The notes: generated by a model from the sequence alone, not told the origin. DNA of 50,051 nt from an uncultured Oceanospirillaceae bacterium (GCA_937138495.1 CAKZPE010000046.1:1-50051), one strand, 5' to 3'; counted from the first letter of the stretch, positions 15,251-24,740 are shown. Made by a program: numbers and translations.

Positions 15251-15301
15251 AAATGCCCCCTGACGCTGGCTTACCTGTGCGGCTTAAGGGGGCATTTTTT
15301 T
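15251..15301. terminator. Terminator closing the iodate reductase-like operon
   Basis: AAATGCCCCCT (15251-15261) pairs perfectly with AGGGGGCATTT (15287-15297) and a T-run follows. It lies about 50 bases after the molybdenum subunit stop codon and just before the end of the convergent esterase gene. The A-run at its left edge lets it work, less well, for the minus strand. Confidence 0.8.
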
Positions 15302-15306
15302 ATCTG

Positions 15307-15870
15307 TCAGGCTGATACCTGAGCGGCCAGAATCCGCCGGATTTTTTCTGCCAGCCACGGGCTGTCTTCGACCCTGTGGCCCCAGTCCCTGAGCTGAAAC
15401 GTCCATCCCATCTGTTCACAGAATGCTTGTTGATAATCTGCCGGAATGCTTTCGTCCCGACGGCCAATGATGATGCCCGCAGGCTGAACAGATGCGCACA
15501 ACGGTGTGAAGGCATGGAGCATTGACGGCTCAAAATGAATAAAGCCGCCGTGGGCATAATCTTCAGCCGGTTGTTGCAGGTATTTACTCAGGCTCAGTGC
15601 CGGCTCAAAACAGGCATTGACCGCCAGACAGGGCAGGCCGGTCAGCTCCGCCAGTTTCAGGGCGTAATACCCTCCCATTGAAGTGCCGGCCAGTAACGCG
15701 GGTTGTTGCTCTGCAATTATCTGAGTGAGCTCTGAAATGCTGCCCTGATAATCCTGTGGAGCATAGTCTGGCGCGATAATATTCAGCCCGGCTTTTTGCA
15801 GTGAAATGGCTGTGGATGCCTGACCGCTGGAGCCGAGACCGTGGAGGTAAATAACATTGCGCATAATCAA
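15307..15870 (-). CDS. YqiA-type esterase (alpha/beta hydrolase)
   Basis: A 187-residue small alpha/beta hydrolase of the YqiA/UPF0227 type. YLHGLGSSG (8-16) is the oxyanion-hole strand-loop, GTSMGGYYA (62-70) holds nucleophile Ser64, Asp139 lies in GRRDESIP and His165 in DWGHRVED. E. coli YqiA hydrolyses short acyl esters; the cellular role is poorly known. It is cytoplasmic, with no signal. The start is the Met at 15870; the in-frame Met two codons later is equally possible. It stands alone on the minus strand, convergent with the iodate reductase-like operon, so it is not obviously part of it. E. coli yqiA sits beside parE and cpdA, which are absent here. Confidence 0.8.
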   Translation of the reverse strand: MIMRNVIYLHGLGSSGQASTAISLQKAGLNIIAPDYAPQDYQGSISELTQIIAEQQPALLAGTSMGGYYALKLAELTGLPCLAVNACFEPALSLSKYLQQPAEDYAHGGFIHFEPSMLHAFTPLCASVQPAGIIIGRRDESIPADYQQAFCEQMGWTFQLRDWGHRVEDSPWLAEKIRRILAAQVSA

Positions 15871-16239
15871 AACTCAGACCGGGGGAAAGCTGTATTGTAA
15901 ATGAATGTAGTCGCATTTTAATGACTCATTCCGGGGCTAAGGTGTTGTTTACTCTGGTTGGTTTGTTATGGTTTAAGGCAGTTAACGGTAATCAGCGGTA
16001 CGCAGAAGTATCTGACGTCACCGGAGGTTGCCGGTTAAATACAGTCACAGAGAAGCAAAAGCGGCGTGATATAAGCAGGTCATGGAAGAAATTACCCCTG
16101 AAGGTAAATGTTCAGGCTTGCTTACTGAAGTACACGCTTTTGGTTTTGGCAGAACCGGCTGATGCAGACCGGTTGTTTAGTGTCCTGTGTAACGGATGAC
16201 ACCCTCAGGGCACGGTAAAACGTAATAAGGCTTCGATGC
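15871..16239. other. 369-base intergenic region, no gene seen
   Basis: It separates the leftward esterase from the rightward GGDEF-EAL gene and should hold both promoters. A 92-codon frame at 15921-16199 was judged spurious: no ribosome binding site, no family similarity, and poor codon composition. No riboswitch (including c-di-GMP GEMM type) or convincing palindrome was recognised. Confidence 0.5.
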
Positions 16240-18423
16240 ATGTCACGTTCGTTATATTGGAAAATTACTTCGCCGGTGCTGGTGATCGCACTGATTGGCA
16301 CCTTATCCGTCTCACTGGCAGCGCCCTATCTGCTGGAGTGGTTTGTTACCCGGACGGCGGTTGATAACGCCCAGCAACAGGCGGCCACCTTCCGTAATAT
16401 CCGAAATTATTATGCCGAGCAGGTGGTGACTAAAGTCACTGATTCCGGGCAGTTCAGTGTGATGGCTGACCATCAGACGTCTGCGAAAGGAGTCCCGGTT
16501 CCGGCGACCTTCCTGATTGAAATGGTCGACTACGATAAGCCTCAGGAACTGGTGATGACGGATCTTATCAGCCCCTATCCCTTCAGGAACCGCATTGAGC
16601 GGAAAATGGACGAATATCAGAAACGTGCCTGGAAAGCGGTGCAGGCCAATCCCGATGAGTTTTATGTAGAGTTGCTGGAGCAGGACGGCAAAATGATGGT
16701 GCGGGCCGCGCAGGCGGATACCCTGAATGCTCCGGCCTGTGTGGCCTGCCATAATAACCACCCGACTTCGCTTAAAAAGGACTGGAAGCTGGGGGATGTG
16801 CGCGGTCTGCTGGAAGTCAGTACGGTGGTTGATGGCTGGCTGGAACGGGGTGTCTGGATCAGCCGGACCTTATCCGGCGTCACCCTGCTGGCGTTTGCGC
16901 TGGTGATGCTGGTGAATTTTCGCGTGGCCCGGCAGGTATCAGAACCTTTGAACCGGATTTCCGGATCTCTGCGTCAATTGTCGCAGGGAGAAGATCAGGG
17001 GCTGCCACCGGAAGATTATCAGTACCGGGAAGTTGAATCTCTGGCTGATGCGTTTAACGGCTTCAGTGAAAAAGAGCGGGAACGTAAACAACTGGCGACC
17101 CGGGTTGAAAAACTTGCCTATACCGATCCGTTAACTCAGTTAGCCAACCGTACCGGTTTTCAGCAGGAGCTGGATAAGCGTATGGGGAACAGTGATGAGC
17201 ACCAGACACTGGTGCGGATCTGGCTGGTGGATGTGGATCACTTCCGTGATATTAACGATACCCTGGGCTATGAAGTGGGCGATAAGGTGTTGGGAATGCT
17301 GGCTGAAGCCCTGCAAAGCACTTTGCCGCCAGATACTTTGTTGGCACGGTTGGGGGAAGATGAGTTTGGGGTGTTACTGGATGAAGCGGCCGATACGGCA
17401 AACTGGGCCGGCCTGGAGCGAATGGCTGAGAAGGTTCAGCATGCGGTGGCGGAACATCTGTCGGTGGCAGGCAGAACTCTGAAACTCAGTGCCAGTGTTG
17501 GCGCTGCCTGTTCATCTCATGATGCGGCCAATGGTCAGGAACTGATTTTACAGGCAAATATTGCGCTGCATCAGGCCAAGGCATCAGGCCGTAACCGGGC
17601 GGTCATTCATTCTCCGGAACTCAGTGAAGCGGTTACCGAACGGGTTGAACTGGTGCACGATATGCACAACGGCCTGGAGCTGGGGGAATTTGTGCCGTTT
17701 TATCAGCCACAGTTTGATTTACAGACCGGGGCACTGATTGGTGCGGAAGCACTGATGCGCTGGCGGCGTAAAGATGGCTCTCTGATGCCGCCCGGGATGT
17801 TTATTCCGGTGGCGGAACAGTCCAGCCTGATTGTCCCGATGGGGGCGCAGATTATGGAAAATGCCTGCCGGGATTGTCAGGCATGGCAGAGTGATGGGCT
17901 GGCGGGTATCCGGGTGGCTGTCAACGTATCCAGTGTGCAGTTTGCCGATGATGATCTGGCGGTTCTGACCCGGGATGTACTGGCGCGCACCGGCCTTGCG
18001 CCTTCGTTACTGGAGCTGGAAGTGACCGAAAGCGGTTTGCTGGCGGAGGTGGATGAAGTGATCGCGTCGTTGCAGAAACTCCATGAATTGGGCATTGAGC
18101 TGGCGCTGGATGATTTTGGTACGGGATATTCCTCCCTGAGTTATCTGAAAACCTTGCCGGTTGACCGTCTGAAAATTGACCGTGAGTTTGTCCGGGATCT
18201 GCTGAACAGCTCCGATGATCAGGCCATCCTGCGCATGATTGTCGAGCTGGGGCAGCAGCTGAATCTTAAAATTCTGGCTGAAGGTGTTGAAGAAGCCGAA
18301 CAGCTGTCATTACTGAAAGCCAGTGGCTGCCAGGAAGTGCAGGGGTTCTATTACGCGAAGCCGTTACCACTGGAAGAGTTTATTGCCTTTGGCCGAAACT
18401 ACCGTGTAGCCGAAACCGCATAA
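16240..18423 (+). CDS. Haem-sensor GGDEF-EAL protein (c-di-GMP turnover)
   Basis: A 727-residue inner-membrane signalling protein. TM1 is at about 11-33. A periplasmic domain (34-205) of the DUF3365/Tll0287 type contains one c-haem motif CVACH (167-171) followed by KKDWKLGDVRGLLEV. TM2 is at about 207-227, then a HAMP-like linker. The GGDEF domain (about 290-455) has GEDEF at 372-376, a one-residue change from the consensus, and no clear I-site. The EAL domain (about 475-720) keeps EALMRW (503-508), DDFGTGYSS, KIDREFV, LAEGVEEAEQ and QGFYYAKPL. It is probably an active c-di-GMP phosphodiesterase with weak or lost cyclase activity, controlled by a haem that senses redox state or a gas. It is followed by a strong terminator, so it is a single-gene unit. 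Confidence 0.88.
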   Translation: MSRSLYWKITSPVLVIALIGTLSVSLAAPYLLEWFVTRTAVDNAQQQAATFRNIRNYYAEQVVTKVTDSGQFSVMADHQTSAKGVPVPATFLIEMVDYDKPQELVMTDLISPYPFRNRIERKMDEYQKRAWKAVQANPDEFYVELLEQDGKMMVRAAQADTLNAPACVACHNNHPTSLKKDWKLGDVRGLLEVSTVVDGWLERGVWISRTLSGVTLLAFALVMLVNFRVARQVSEPLNRISGSLRQLSQGEDQGLPPEDYQYREVESLADAFNGFSEKERERKQLATRVEKLAYTDPLTQLANRTGFQQELDKRMGNSDEHQTLVRIWLVDVDHFRDINDTLGYEVGDKVLGMLAEALQSTLPPDTLLARLGEDEFGVLLDEAADTANWAGLERMAEKVQHAVAEHLSVAGRTLKLSASVGAACSSHDAANGQELILQANIALHQAKASGRNRAVIHSPELSEAVTERVELVHDMHNGLELGEFVPFYQPQFDLQTGALIGAEALMRWRRKDGSLMPPGMFIPVAEQSSLIVPMGAQIMENACRDCQAWQSDGLAGIRVAVNVSSVQFADDDLAVLTRDVLARTGLAPSLLELEVTESGLLAEVDEVIASLQKLHELGIELALDDFGTGYSSLSYLKTLPVDRLKIDREFVRDLLNSSDDQAILRMIVELGQQLNLKILAEGVEEAEQLSLLKASGCQEVQGFYYAKPLPLEEFIAFGRNYRVAETA

Positions 18424-18444
18424 ACTGCGGGTTCAGTCAGACCA

Positions 18445-18470
18445 TAAAAACCGCCTGTTGGCGGTTTTTA
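18445..18470 (+). terminator. Rho-independent terminator after the GGDEF-EAL gene
   Basis: AAAAACCGCC (18446-18455) pairs with GGCGGTTTTT (18460-18469) around a TGTT loop. The stem is perfect and has a T-run. It is symmetrical and can act on both strands. Confidence 0.9.
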
Positions 18471-18565
18471 TGTGTTCTGGGCGGTAAAAGATCCGACTTA
18501 TGTGGAACATGAGAAGTGTTTCGCTGACAATGGGCTCAGGTGTTTTGTAACGCAGGGATTCCACC

Positions 18566-19471
18566 GTGATTATTCGTCCGCAACCTAAGTCCTGGGAATT
18601 ATTGTTTATTCATCAGGGATCTATCATTGGCAATGTGATTGGCAAGATTGCCTTCTTCACCGGTTTTGCCATTTGTCTGCAGCTGATCCATCACGTTGTG
18701 CAGCCCTTACCGGATGTGTCGGTGACGGCGATGGGGGTGTTCGGTATTGCCCTCTCTCTGTTTTTGGGGTTTCGTAATAACGCCGCCTATGACCGCTGGT
18801 GGGAAGCCCGCAAGTTATGGGGGCAGATTATTGCAGACAGCCGTGCCGCCGGCATTGAAGTGAATACTTACCTGCAGGATTCAGACAGCCGTCGTCACTG
18901 GCTGGGGTATCTGCAAATGTTCCTGTATTTTCACCGGCAACAGCTACGTAACGAAGCGCTCAGCTCTCCCCCGAAAGGCTGGGTTGAGGCGGAAGAACAG
19001 CAGCGTATGGCCGGTGCGGCTAATCCTGCAGCCATGGCATTACAGCAGGCCGGTGAGCATTTAAACCGTTTGCATGTTGAGGGAACGCTGGATGATTTCG
19101 GACGGCTGACGCTGGCTAAAAGGCTGGGAAGGTTTGCGTATGCACAGGCGGGTAATGAGCGAATAGCATCGACACCGTTACCTTTTGTGTATTCACTGCT
19201 GGTGCGCCGGACAACGTATCTGTATTGCCTGTTGTTACCCTTTGCACTGACTGGCGAAGTGGGCTGGTTTTCACCTCTGATTGCGGCGGTTGTTGCTTAT
19301 GTGTTTTTTGGCCTGCAGGCAGTGACTAACGAGCTGGAACATCCTTTCGCGGATGTAAAGAATGCGTTGCCACTGTGTGCCATCACCCGTACCGCTGAAA
19401 ACGCGATTCTTGAAGCCCTGGGGGAGCCGGCCAGACCGGCAGTTGCTGCCGAGGATTTTGTACTGAATTAG
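18566..19471 (+). CDS. Bestrophin family anion channel protein
   Basis: A 301-residue membrane protein of the bestrophin/UPF0187 family. The start is GTG (18566) with a modest AGGGA upstream. The N-terminal RPQPKSWELLF, the LSLFLGFRNNAAYDRWWEARKLWG segment (family hallmark of the pore and first cytoplasmic helix) and the C-terminal LEHPFADVKNALPL (like the Ca-clasp region, without the acidic cluster) are all visible. About four membrane helices are expected, forming a pentameric anion or cation channel. Bacterial members are little studied. It stands alone: a terminator lies upstream and a 156-base gap downstream. Confidence 0.88.
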   Translation: MIIRPQPKSWELLFIHQGSIIGNVIGKIAFFTGFAICLQLIHHVVQPLPDVSVTAMGVFGIALSLFLGFRNNAAYDRWWEARKLWGQIIADSRAAGIEVNTYLQDSDSRRHWLGYLQMFLYFHRQQLRNEALSSPPKGWVEAEEQQRMAGAANPAAMALQQAGEHLNRLHVEGTLDDFGRLTLAKRLGRFAYAQAGNERIASTPLPFVYSLLVRRTTYLYCLLLPFALTGEVGWFSPLIAAVVAYVFFGLQAVTNELEHPFADVKNALPLCAITRTAENAILEALGEPARPAVAAEDFVLN

Positions 19472-19627
19472 TGAATACGTGCTGCAGATATAGTGCTGGC
19501 CGGCTAACCGCTTTACAATGTGCCAGCCTGTGGAGGAAAACAGGCAGTTACAGGACGGTAATTTTAAATCATATGGCTGTAGCCTGAGAGGCGGTCAGCG
19601 CATATCAATGATGATCAGGGATATTTA

Positions 19628-20950
19628 ATGAACAAGGTACTTGTTGCGGGTTTAGTGGTTGCAGTTGGCGCTGCAGGGTATGCGGGCGGCGTTGCATGGA
19701 CGGCCGGTAAAGTAGATGAGGCGTTTGCCACGCAGATAGATCAGTTAAGTGATGCGTATGCAGGGCAGGCCAACATCAGTTATGAAGGTACCTCCGGTGC
19801 ATTTTCTTCAGATTATCAGGTCAGCATCGAAATTAATGATCTTCCTGAGGATATGGTTGAAGATCTGGTTGCCGAATTCGGCACGTCTTCACTGTTACTG
19901 GATGTGAATTTCAAACACGGTTTATTCAGCAGCATCAGTACGTCAACGCTGGCAGACACACCGCTGCGCACTAAGCTGAAAGAGATTCAGGCTAACGCCG
20001 GTGAAGAGTTCCTGAGTGTTGAAACCCGCTACAGCTATGATCTGGGCAGTGAGCAGGTATTAATCGATGGCAACCTGAGTCTGGCGGCACTGAGCTACAG
20101 CGAAGATGCCGATAACTTTAGCCTGGCCGCTTCCGAAGGGACCTACAGCCTGACCGGCGAGACGTTTGATATCAGCCTTGAGATTGGTGAGCTGAAGGTC
20201 GACAGTGATGACGGCAGTCTGAATCTCAGCGGTGTCAGCCTGACAGAAACCGGAACGCTGTATGCGGATGATCCGATGATGACCACCGCGTTTGATATGC
20301 TGATTTCAGCGGATACTTTCAGCTTTCAGGATGCTGATCGAAACATGGATATCAGCGGATTTAAAGTTACTGCTGATCAGAAAACCGAAGGTGACCGTAC
20401 ACTGATCGGTGTTGGCTACGGTGCCAGTGAAATTCAGATTCAGGGGCCGGACATTAAAGAGCAGGTGAGCTTCACACCGAATATGCATCTGGTTCTGGAT
20501 GTCGACTTCGGTGCATTCTATGACCTGACTAAACAGATTGCTGAATTACAACGGACTAATCCTGCACAGCTGGAAGACCCGTTCGTCATGATGGGGATGC
20601 TGGGCGGCCTGACCGGTAAAGGCATGGGGCTGGAAATCGATGACCTGTCTATCGGCCTGAAAGGCAGCAAGGTACAGGCAACTGCCGATCTGGATATGCA
20701 GCCATTCACCATGCAGGAAGCGATGATGCAGCAGCAGGAAATGTTGCAGAAAGTGGATCTGGATGCCCAGCTGGTCATTCCGACTGAACTGCTGGAAGCC
20801 ATTGCTACACTGGATCCGGAGTTTGATCCTTCCGTGCTGGATGTTGCTGTTATGCAAGGCATGCTGGTACAGGATGAACAGGGCTACCGTGGTGAACTGA
20901 CGGTTAAAGACGGTCAGGTGGTACTGAACGGCACACCGCTGCCACTGTAA
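19628..20950 (+). CDS. DUF945 / YdgA family protein
   Basis: A 440-residue protein with an N-terminal membrane anchor or signal (KVLVAGLVVAVGAAGYAGGVAW, residues about 3-24) and a long beta-rich periplasmic body typical of DUF945/YdgA. The body has repeated strand pairs such as INDLPEDMVED and LKVDSDDGSLNLSGVSLTETGTLYADD. The C-terminus (VLVQDEQGYRGELTVKDGQVVLNGTPLPL) is the usual ending of this family, in which a final strand closes the barrel. The fold is AsmA-like and suggests a place in envelope lipid handling, but this is family-level inference. It is followed 10 bases later by a hairpin. Confidence 0.8.
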   Translation: MNKVLVAGLVVAVGAAGYAGGVAWTAGKVDEAFATQIDQLSDAYAGQANISYEGTSGAFSSDYQVSIEINDLPEDMVEDLVAEFGTSSLLLDVNFKHGLFSSISTSTLADTPLRTKLKEIQANAGEEFLSVETRYSYDLGSEQVLIDGNLSLAALSYSEDADNFSLAASEGTYSLTGETFDISLEIGELKVDSDDGSLNLSGVSLTETGTLYADDPMMTTAFDMLISADTFSFQDADRNMDISGFKVTADQKTEGDRTLIGVGYGASEIQIQGPDIKEQVSFTPNMHLVLDVDFGAFYDLTKQIAELQRTNPAQLEDPFVMMGMLGGLTGKGMGLEIDDLSIGLKGSKVQATADLDMQPFTMQEAMMQQQEMLQKVDLDAQLVIPTELLEAIATLDPEFDPSVLDVAVMQGMLVQDEQGYRGELTVKDGQVVLNGTPLPL

Positions 20951-20960
20951 GTTTTCCCTT

Positions 20961-20986
20961 TGCAGGTGCGAAGTGTCGCACCTGCA
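20961..20986. terminator. Hairpin after the DUF945 gene (probable terminator)
   Basis: TGCAGGTGCGA (20961-20971) pairs perfectly with TCGCACCTGCA (20976-20986) around AGTG. The stem is 11 bp, but only a weak pyrimidine-rich stretch follows (CACCTTTCCTCTCTT about 10 bases on). It may stop DUF945 transcripts or act as a protein-binding palindrome before trpG. Confidence 0.5.
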
Positions 20987-21130
20987 GTTATACACCTTTC
21001 CTCTCTTGCGGTATTATATCTGCCGCTTTTCCGATCGTTACCGGTAAACCGCCGGGCATCGCTGCAAAGCCTTTATCAGAGGCCTCTGTACGGCCTTTGT
21101 TTTTATTTGAATAAGTGGCTTACCAAACCT

Positions 21131-21739
21131 ATGTTACTGCTGATCGATAACTACGATTCCTTTACGCATAATGTTGCACAATATTTCGGTGAACTGGGGG
21201 CAGATGTCCAGGTACACCGTAATGATGAGATCAGCATTGCTGACATTGAAGCGCTGCAACCTGAGCAGCTGGTTATCTCTCCGGGGCCCTGTACCCCGAA
21301 TGAAGCCGGCGTGTCGGTGGCTGCGATGGATTACTTTGCCGGTAAGCTGCCGGTGTTTGGTATCTGCCTTGGCATGCAAAGCATGGGGCAGGCGTTTGGC
21401 GGCAATGTGGTACGTGCCCGTCAGGTAATGCACGGTAAAGTATCCAGGGTTTATCATAACAATACCGGGGTGTTTGAGGGGCTGGCGAATCCGGTCAGCG
21501 TGACCCGGTATCATTCGCTGGTGGTGGATAAAGATTCCCTGCCAGAATGTCTGGAGATGACCGCCTGGACGCAGTTGGAAGATGGCAGTGTGGATGAGAT
21601 TATGGGGCTGCGTCACCGGACACTGGATATCGAAGGGGTGCAGTTTCACCCGGAGTCTGTTCTCACCGAGCAGGGTCATGATTTAATGGCAAACTTTCTT
21701 AAGCGCCGTGGCCCGGCCACGGCGGCTGCAGAACACTAA
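21131..21739 (+). CDS. trpG: Anthranilate / aminodeoxychorismate synthase glutamine amidotransferase subunit
   Basis: A 202-residue class I glutamine amidotransferase that supplies ammonia to chorismate-using synthases (tryptophan, and probably also folate as PabA). The start at 21131 ([14 protein letters not shown]) is the family start; the same frame stays open upstream to 20960, but that part has no family similarity. The triad is Cys79 in FGICLGMQ with His173 and Glu175 in [18 protein letters not shown] is the oxyanion region. It is followed 19 bases later by trpD. No trpE lies upstream, so the synthase partner is encoded elsewhere, the common Pseudomonas-type split trp arrangement. No attenuator with Trp codons is seen. 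Confidence 0.95.
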   Translation: MLLLIDNYDSFTHNVAQYFGELGADVQVHRNDEISIADIEALQPEQLVISPGPCTPNEAGVSVAAMDYFAGKLPVFGICLGMQSMGQAFGGNVVRARQVMHGKVSRVYHNNTGVFEGLANPVSVTRYHSLVVDKDSLPECLEMTAWTQLEDGSVDEIMGLRHRTLDIEGVQFHPESVLTEQGHDLMANFLKRRGPATAAAEH

Positions 21740-21758
21740 TTTTACGAAGGAAGCCGAC

Positions 21759-22784
21759 ATGGATATTAAACAAGCACTGGCGGTGGTTGCTGAACAGCAG
21801 GACCTGTCGACTGAACAGATGCAGGCGGTGATGAACCAGATCATGACCGGCAATGCCAGCGATGCCCAGATCGGCGCTCTGCTGATGGGCCTGCGGATGA
21901 AGGGTGAATGCGTCGCAGAGATTACTGGCGCGGCTGATGCCATGCGTAAGCTGGCAACCCCGGTACATATTCAGGCAGATAAGGCTGTGGATATTGTGGG
22001 TACCGGCGGGGACGGCTCTAACCTGTTCAATGTATCCAGCGCGTCATCAGTGGTTGTGGCTGCCGCAGGCGGGAATGTTGCCAAGCACGGTAACCGTTCG
22101 GTGTCTTCCAGCTCCGGCGCTGCTGATCTGCTGGAAACTGCGGGCCTTAATCTGGAGATTAACCCGGAACAGGTTGCCCGCTGTATTGATGAGGTGGGTG
22201 TGGGCTTTATGTTTGCGCCGCAACACCACAGCGCGATGAAGTATGCCATTGGCCCCCGTAAAGAAATGGGCCTGCGCACATTGTTTAATATTCTGGGTCC
22301 GCTGACGAACCCGGCTTCTGCCCGGCATTACCTGTTGGGTGTGTTTGATCAGTCCCTGTGTCTGCCAATGGCGCAGGCATTACAGGCACTGGGTGCGAAT
22401 CATGCGCTGGTGGTACATGCCGCTGACGGCCTGGATGAAATCAGCCTGGCTGAAAAAACCTTTGTGGCCGAGCTGAAAGACGGCCAGATCAGTGAATACA
22501 CTATCAGCGCCGCGGATGCCGGTCTGGATGTTCAGTCTCTGGAAGGGCTACAGGTGAATGGTTCAGATGAGAGCCTGGCACTGATTAAGGCAGCGTTTGC
22601 CGGTGAAAACATGAAAGCAGTGGATATGATAGCACTGAATGCCGGTGCGGCACTGTATGCGGCTGATCAGGCTGACAGTCTGGCGGCCGGTGTGGCGTTG
22701 GCAAAAGACACTATTCTTGAGGGTAAGGCCGCGGCGAAATTGCAGCAGCTGGCCGAATTTACGCAACGTTTTAAGGGCGAATAA
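21759..22784 (+). CDS. trpD: Anthranilate phosphoribosyltransferase
   Basis: A 341-residue enzyme that transfers phosphoribosyl from PRPP to anthranilate, the second step of tryptophan synthesis. Start ATG 21759 has AAGGAAG upstream; a longer in-frame start at 21708 would run into trpG. The PRPP/metal-binding glycine loop is [14 protein letters not shown], followed by [18 protein letters not shown], and the anthranilate-side motif is [12 protein letters not shown]. The length is normal. Its stop codon overlaps the trpC start (TAATG), giving tight translational coupling. Confidence 0.96.
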   Translation: MDIKQALAVVAEQQDLSTEQMQAVMNQIMTGNASDAQIGALLMGLRMKGECVAEITGAADAMRKLATPVHIQADKAVDIVGTGGDGSNLFNVSSASSVVVAAAGGNVAKHGNRSVSSSSGAADLLETAGLNLEINPEQVARCIDEVGVGFMFAPQHHSAMKYAIGPRKEMGLRTLFNILGPLTNPASARHYLLGVFDQSLCLPMAQALQALGANHALVVHAADGLDEISLAEKTFVAELKDGQISEYTISAADAGLDVQSLEGLQVNGSDESLALIKAAFAGENMKAVDMIALNAGAALYAADQADSLAAGVALAKDTILEGKAAAKLQQLAEFTQRFKGE

Positions 22785-23599
22785 TGAGTCATCCTGATAC
22801 CCCGACTATTTTAAAGAAGATCATCGCGCGTAAGCACGAAGAAGTGGCTGAGCGTCAGGCGAAGGTGTCTGTTGCACAGCTTAAAGAACAGATTGCTGCG
22901 CAGCAGGGCAGTGCGACTGATCCGCGGGGCTTTGTCGCCAGCATGCAGAAAGCACTGAGCGAAGGCCGTTCAGCGGTGATTGCTGAAGCCAAGAAAGCCA
23001 GCCCGTCGAAGGGTGTGATGCGCGATCCGTTTGTGCCTGCGGATATTGCTGCTTCTTATGAAGCCGGTGGTGCCAGCTGTTTGTCCGTGCTGACAGACGC
23101 AGATTTCTTTCAGGGCAGTGAGGACTACCTGATACAGGCGCGGGCAGCGTGTAATCTGCCGGTGATCCGTAAAGATTTTATTGTGGATACCTATCAGGTG
23201 TATGAGGCCCGGGCCATCGGTGCTGACTGTATTCTGCTGATTGCTGCTTCCCTGACCGATGAGCAGATGCGTGAGCTGAACGACCTGGCCATTGAGCTGG
23301 GCATGGATGTGCTGATTGAAGTGCATAACCGTGAAGAGCTGCACCGGTCGTTGCCACTGAATAACACCCTGGTAGGCATTAACAACCGTAACCTGCATAC
23401 CTTTGAAGTGACACTGGAGCATACCTATGAACTGCTGGATGAAATTCCACAGGACCGTATCGTGGTCACCGAAAGTGGTATTCTTAATCAGCAGGATGTA
23501 CAGGACATGCGGGCCCGTCAGGTAAACAGCTTCCTGGTGGGTGAAGCCTTTATGCGGGCGGAAGATCCGGGGACTAAACTGAGCGAGCTGTTTGCCTGA
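22784..23599 (+). CDS. trpC: Indole-3-glycerol phosphate synthase
   Basis: A 271-residue TIM-barrel enzyme that closes the indole ring from CdRP. Catalytic stretches are visible: [11 protein letters not shown] (strand 1 with the key Glu and Lys), [24 protein letters not shown] (catalytic Lys), [18 protein letters not shown] and VTESGI. It is the monofunctional form with no TrpF domain fused, as in Pseudomonas-like gammaproteobacteria and unlike E. coli. It begins inside the trpD stop codon. An OsmC gene follows 53 bases later and may be read through. Confidence 0.96.
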   Translation: MSHPDTPTILKKIIARKHEEVAERQAKVSVAQLKEQIAAQQGSATDPRGFVASMQKALSEGRSAVIAEAKKASPSKGVMRDPFVPADIAASYEAGGASCLSVLTDADFFQGSEDYLIQARAACNLPVIRKDFIVDTYQVYEARAIGADCILLIAASLTDEQMRELNDLAIELGMDVLIEVHNREELHRSLPLNNTLVGINNRNLHTFEVTLEHTYELLDEIPQDRIVVTESGILNQQDVQDMRARQVNSFLVGEAFMRAEDPGTKLSELFA

Positions 23600-23652
23600 T
23601 TACCGGGTAACAGCTGCGCTGAAAATTCATTTTCATAAGAAGTATAAAAATC

Positions 23653-24060
23653 ATGCAAGCAAAAGTTAAATGGGACGGTGACGTCCGTTTTAAGGGGACT
23701 ACTGGCTCCGGTTTTGATCTGACTCTGGATGGCGAGCTGAAGGCCGGTCCGCGGCCAATGGAGCTGATGTTGTTGGGGCTGGGCGGTTGCACCTCCTATG
23801 ATGTTGTGGGTATTCTGAAGAAAACCCGTCAGGACGTGGTTGACTGTGTTGCGGAAATTGAAGCCGAGCGGGCCGATGAAGTGCCGGCGGTGTTCACTAA
23901 AATTCACGTTAAGTTTGTGGTTTCTGGCCGTGGTCTGAATGAGAAGAAAGTAGAGCGTGCTGTTAAGCTGTCGGCCGAACAATATTGCTCCGCTTCTCTG
24001 ATGCTGGAAAAAGGTGGTGTTGAAATAACCCACGGCTACGAGATCATAGAAGTAGAATAA
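23653..24060 (+). CDS. OsmC family protein (YhfA-like)
   Basis: A 135-residue OsmC/Ohr-superfamily protein. The two conserved cysteines are Cys46 in LGLGGCTSYDVV and Cys111 in AEQYCSASLML, the peroxidatic and resolving pair that reduces organic hydroperoxides with thiol reductants. The sequence is nearest to the YhfA-type clade, which in many gammaproteobacteria lies close to trpC or crp; crp is missing here. It is cytoplasmic. The Shine-Dalgarno is weak (ATAAGAAG). A GC-rich hairpin (24078-24106, ACCGGGCG/CGCCCGGT) follows the gene and may act as terminator, although no T-run follows. Confidence 0.88.
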   Translation: MQAKVKWDGDVRFKGTTGSGFDLTLDGELKAGPRPMELMLLGLGGCTSYDVVGILKKTRQDVVDCVAEIEAERADEVPAVFTKIHVKFVVSGRGLNEKKVERAVKLSAEQYCSASLMLEKGGVEITHGYEIIEVE

Positions 24061-24139
24061 CGGATGCTTGAGTAAATACCGGGCGGCTGTACAGCAGTCG
24101 CCCGGTTAACAGATATGAGTTAGTCGGAGACTGGCTGTC

Positions 24140-24643
24140 ATGCGAAACGGATACGTTCAAAACACTTTTCTGCTGAACCTGCTGGTGCTGATGTTATTGC
24201 TCGCCCAGACAGTTGCCGTTCGTGCGGAAAGCAGCAAGGTGTATTTGCTGGGTAATATCACTATCCGGGGTACCCCGGTGACGCTGTCTGTGCTGTTACA
24301 CGAGCGAAGGATTACTGAACTCTCTGAGTGTCAGGCGTTTCTGATGAAAAATATCCGCAGCTCTGTCGCTGATAAAGAGCTTTACCGGCATCACATCCGG
24401 CAGGAGGAAACCGGCATTACTGTAAAACCCCGTTACCGCTGTATTGAGTCTGACCGTCAGATCAGCCGCTGGGATCCCCGCGGTTTCTATAAATATATCT
24501 ACCTGGTGGATATGCGCGACAGCCTGTCTTTTACCCGTTACGACGATACCAACAGCTGCTGGGCAGCGATCCGTGATGAGGCAGAGAAGCATTCTGATAA
24601 TCTCTTCTGTGCGAAGATGAATCAACTGATCGACGGTGCCTGA
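24140..24643 (+). CDS. Exported hypothetical protein with four cysteines
   Basis: A 167-residue protein I do not recognise. An N-terminal signal peptide (hydrophobic LLNLLVLMLLLAQTVAV, likely cut after VRA near residue 29) sends it to the periplasm. The mature part has four cysteines (SECQAF, YRCIES, NSCWAA, LFCAKM) that could form two disulphides, an N-terminal strand pair and a basic middle region. It is a single gene between the OsmC gene and the rpsF promoter. CGGTGCC/GGCACCG around the stop codon (24634-24657) can form a hairpin, probably a weak terminator. It is likely real because of the clean signal peptide and normal codon use; no function can be proposed. Confidence 0.6.
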   Translation: MRNGYVQNTFLLNLLVLMLLLAQTVAVRAESSKVYLLGNITIRGTPVTLSVLLHERRITELSECQAFLMKNIRSSVADKELYRHHIRQEETGITVKPRYRCIESDRQISRWDPRGFYKYIYLVDMRDSLSFTRYDDTNSCWAAIRDEAEKHSDNLFCAKMNQLIDGA

Positions 24644-24740
24644 GGCATTTTCGGCACCGGTTTCCTGCGCATCTATTGGTGTATTGTTTCCACTCTGAAC
24701 CTGTCCTGTTTATGCCTGTGTATGAAAATTGCACAGGTGA

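Noticed and set aside
15921..16199. 92-codon reading frame in the gap before the GGDEF-EAL gene
   Set aside because: No ribosome binding site, no recognisable family, odd composition; most likely chance.
15871..16239. c-di-GMP riboswitch before the GGDEF-EAL gene
   Set aside because: The conserved GEMM core was not found by eye.
20960..21130. N-terminal extension of trpG
   Set aside because: The frame is open but the family starts at [11 protein letters not shown] (21131), and the extension contains a hairpin and no conserved sequence.
20961..21130. Tryptophan attenuator before trpG
   Set aside because: No leader peptide with tandem Trp codons was found; the hairpin lies right after the previous gene and fits a terminator better.
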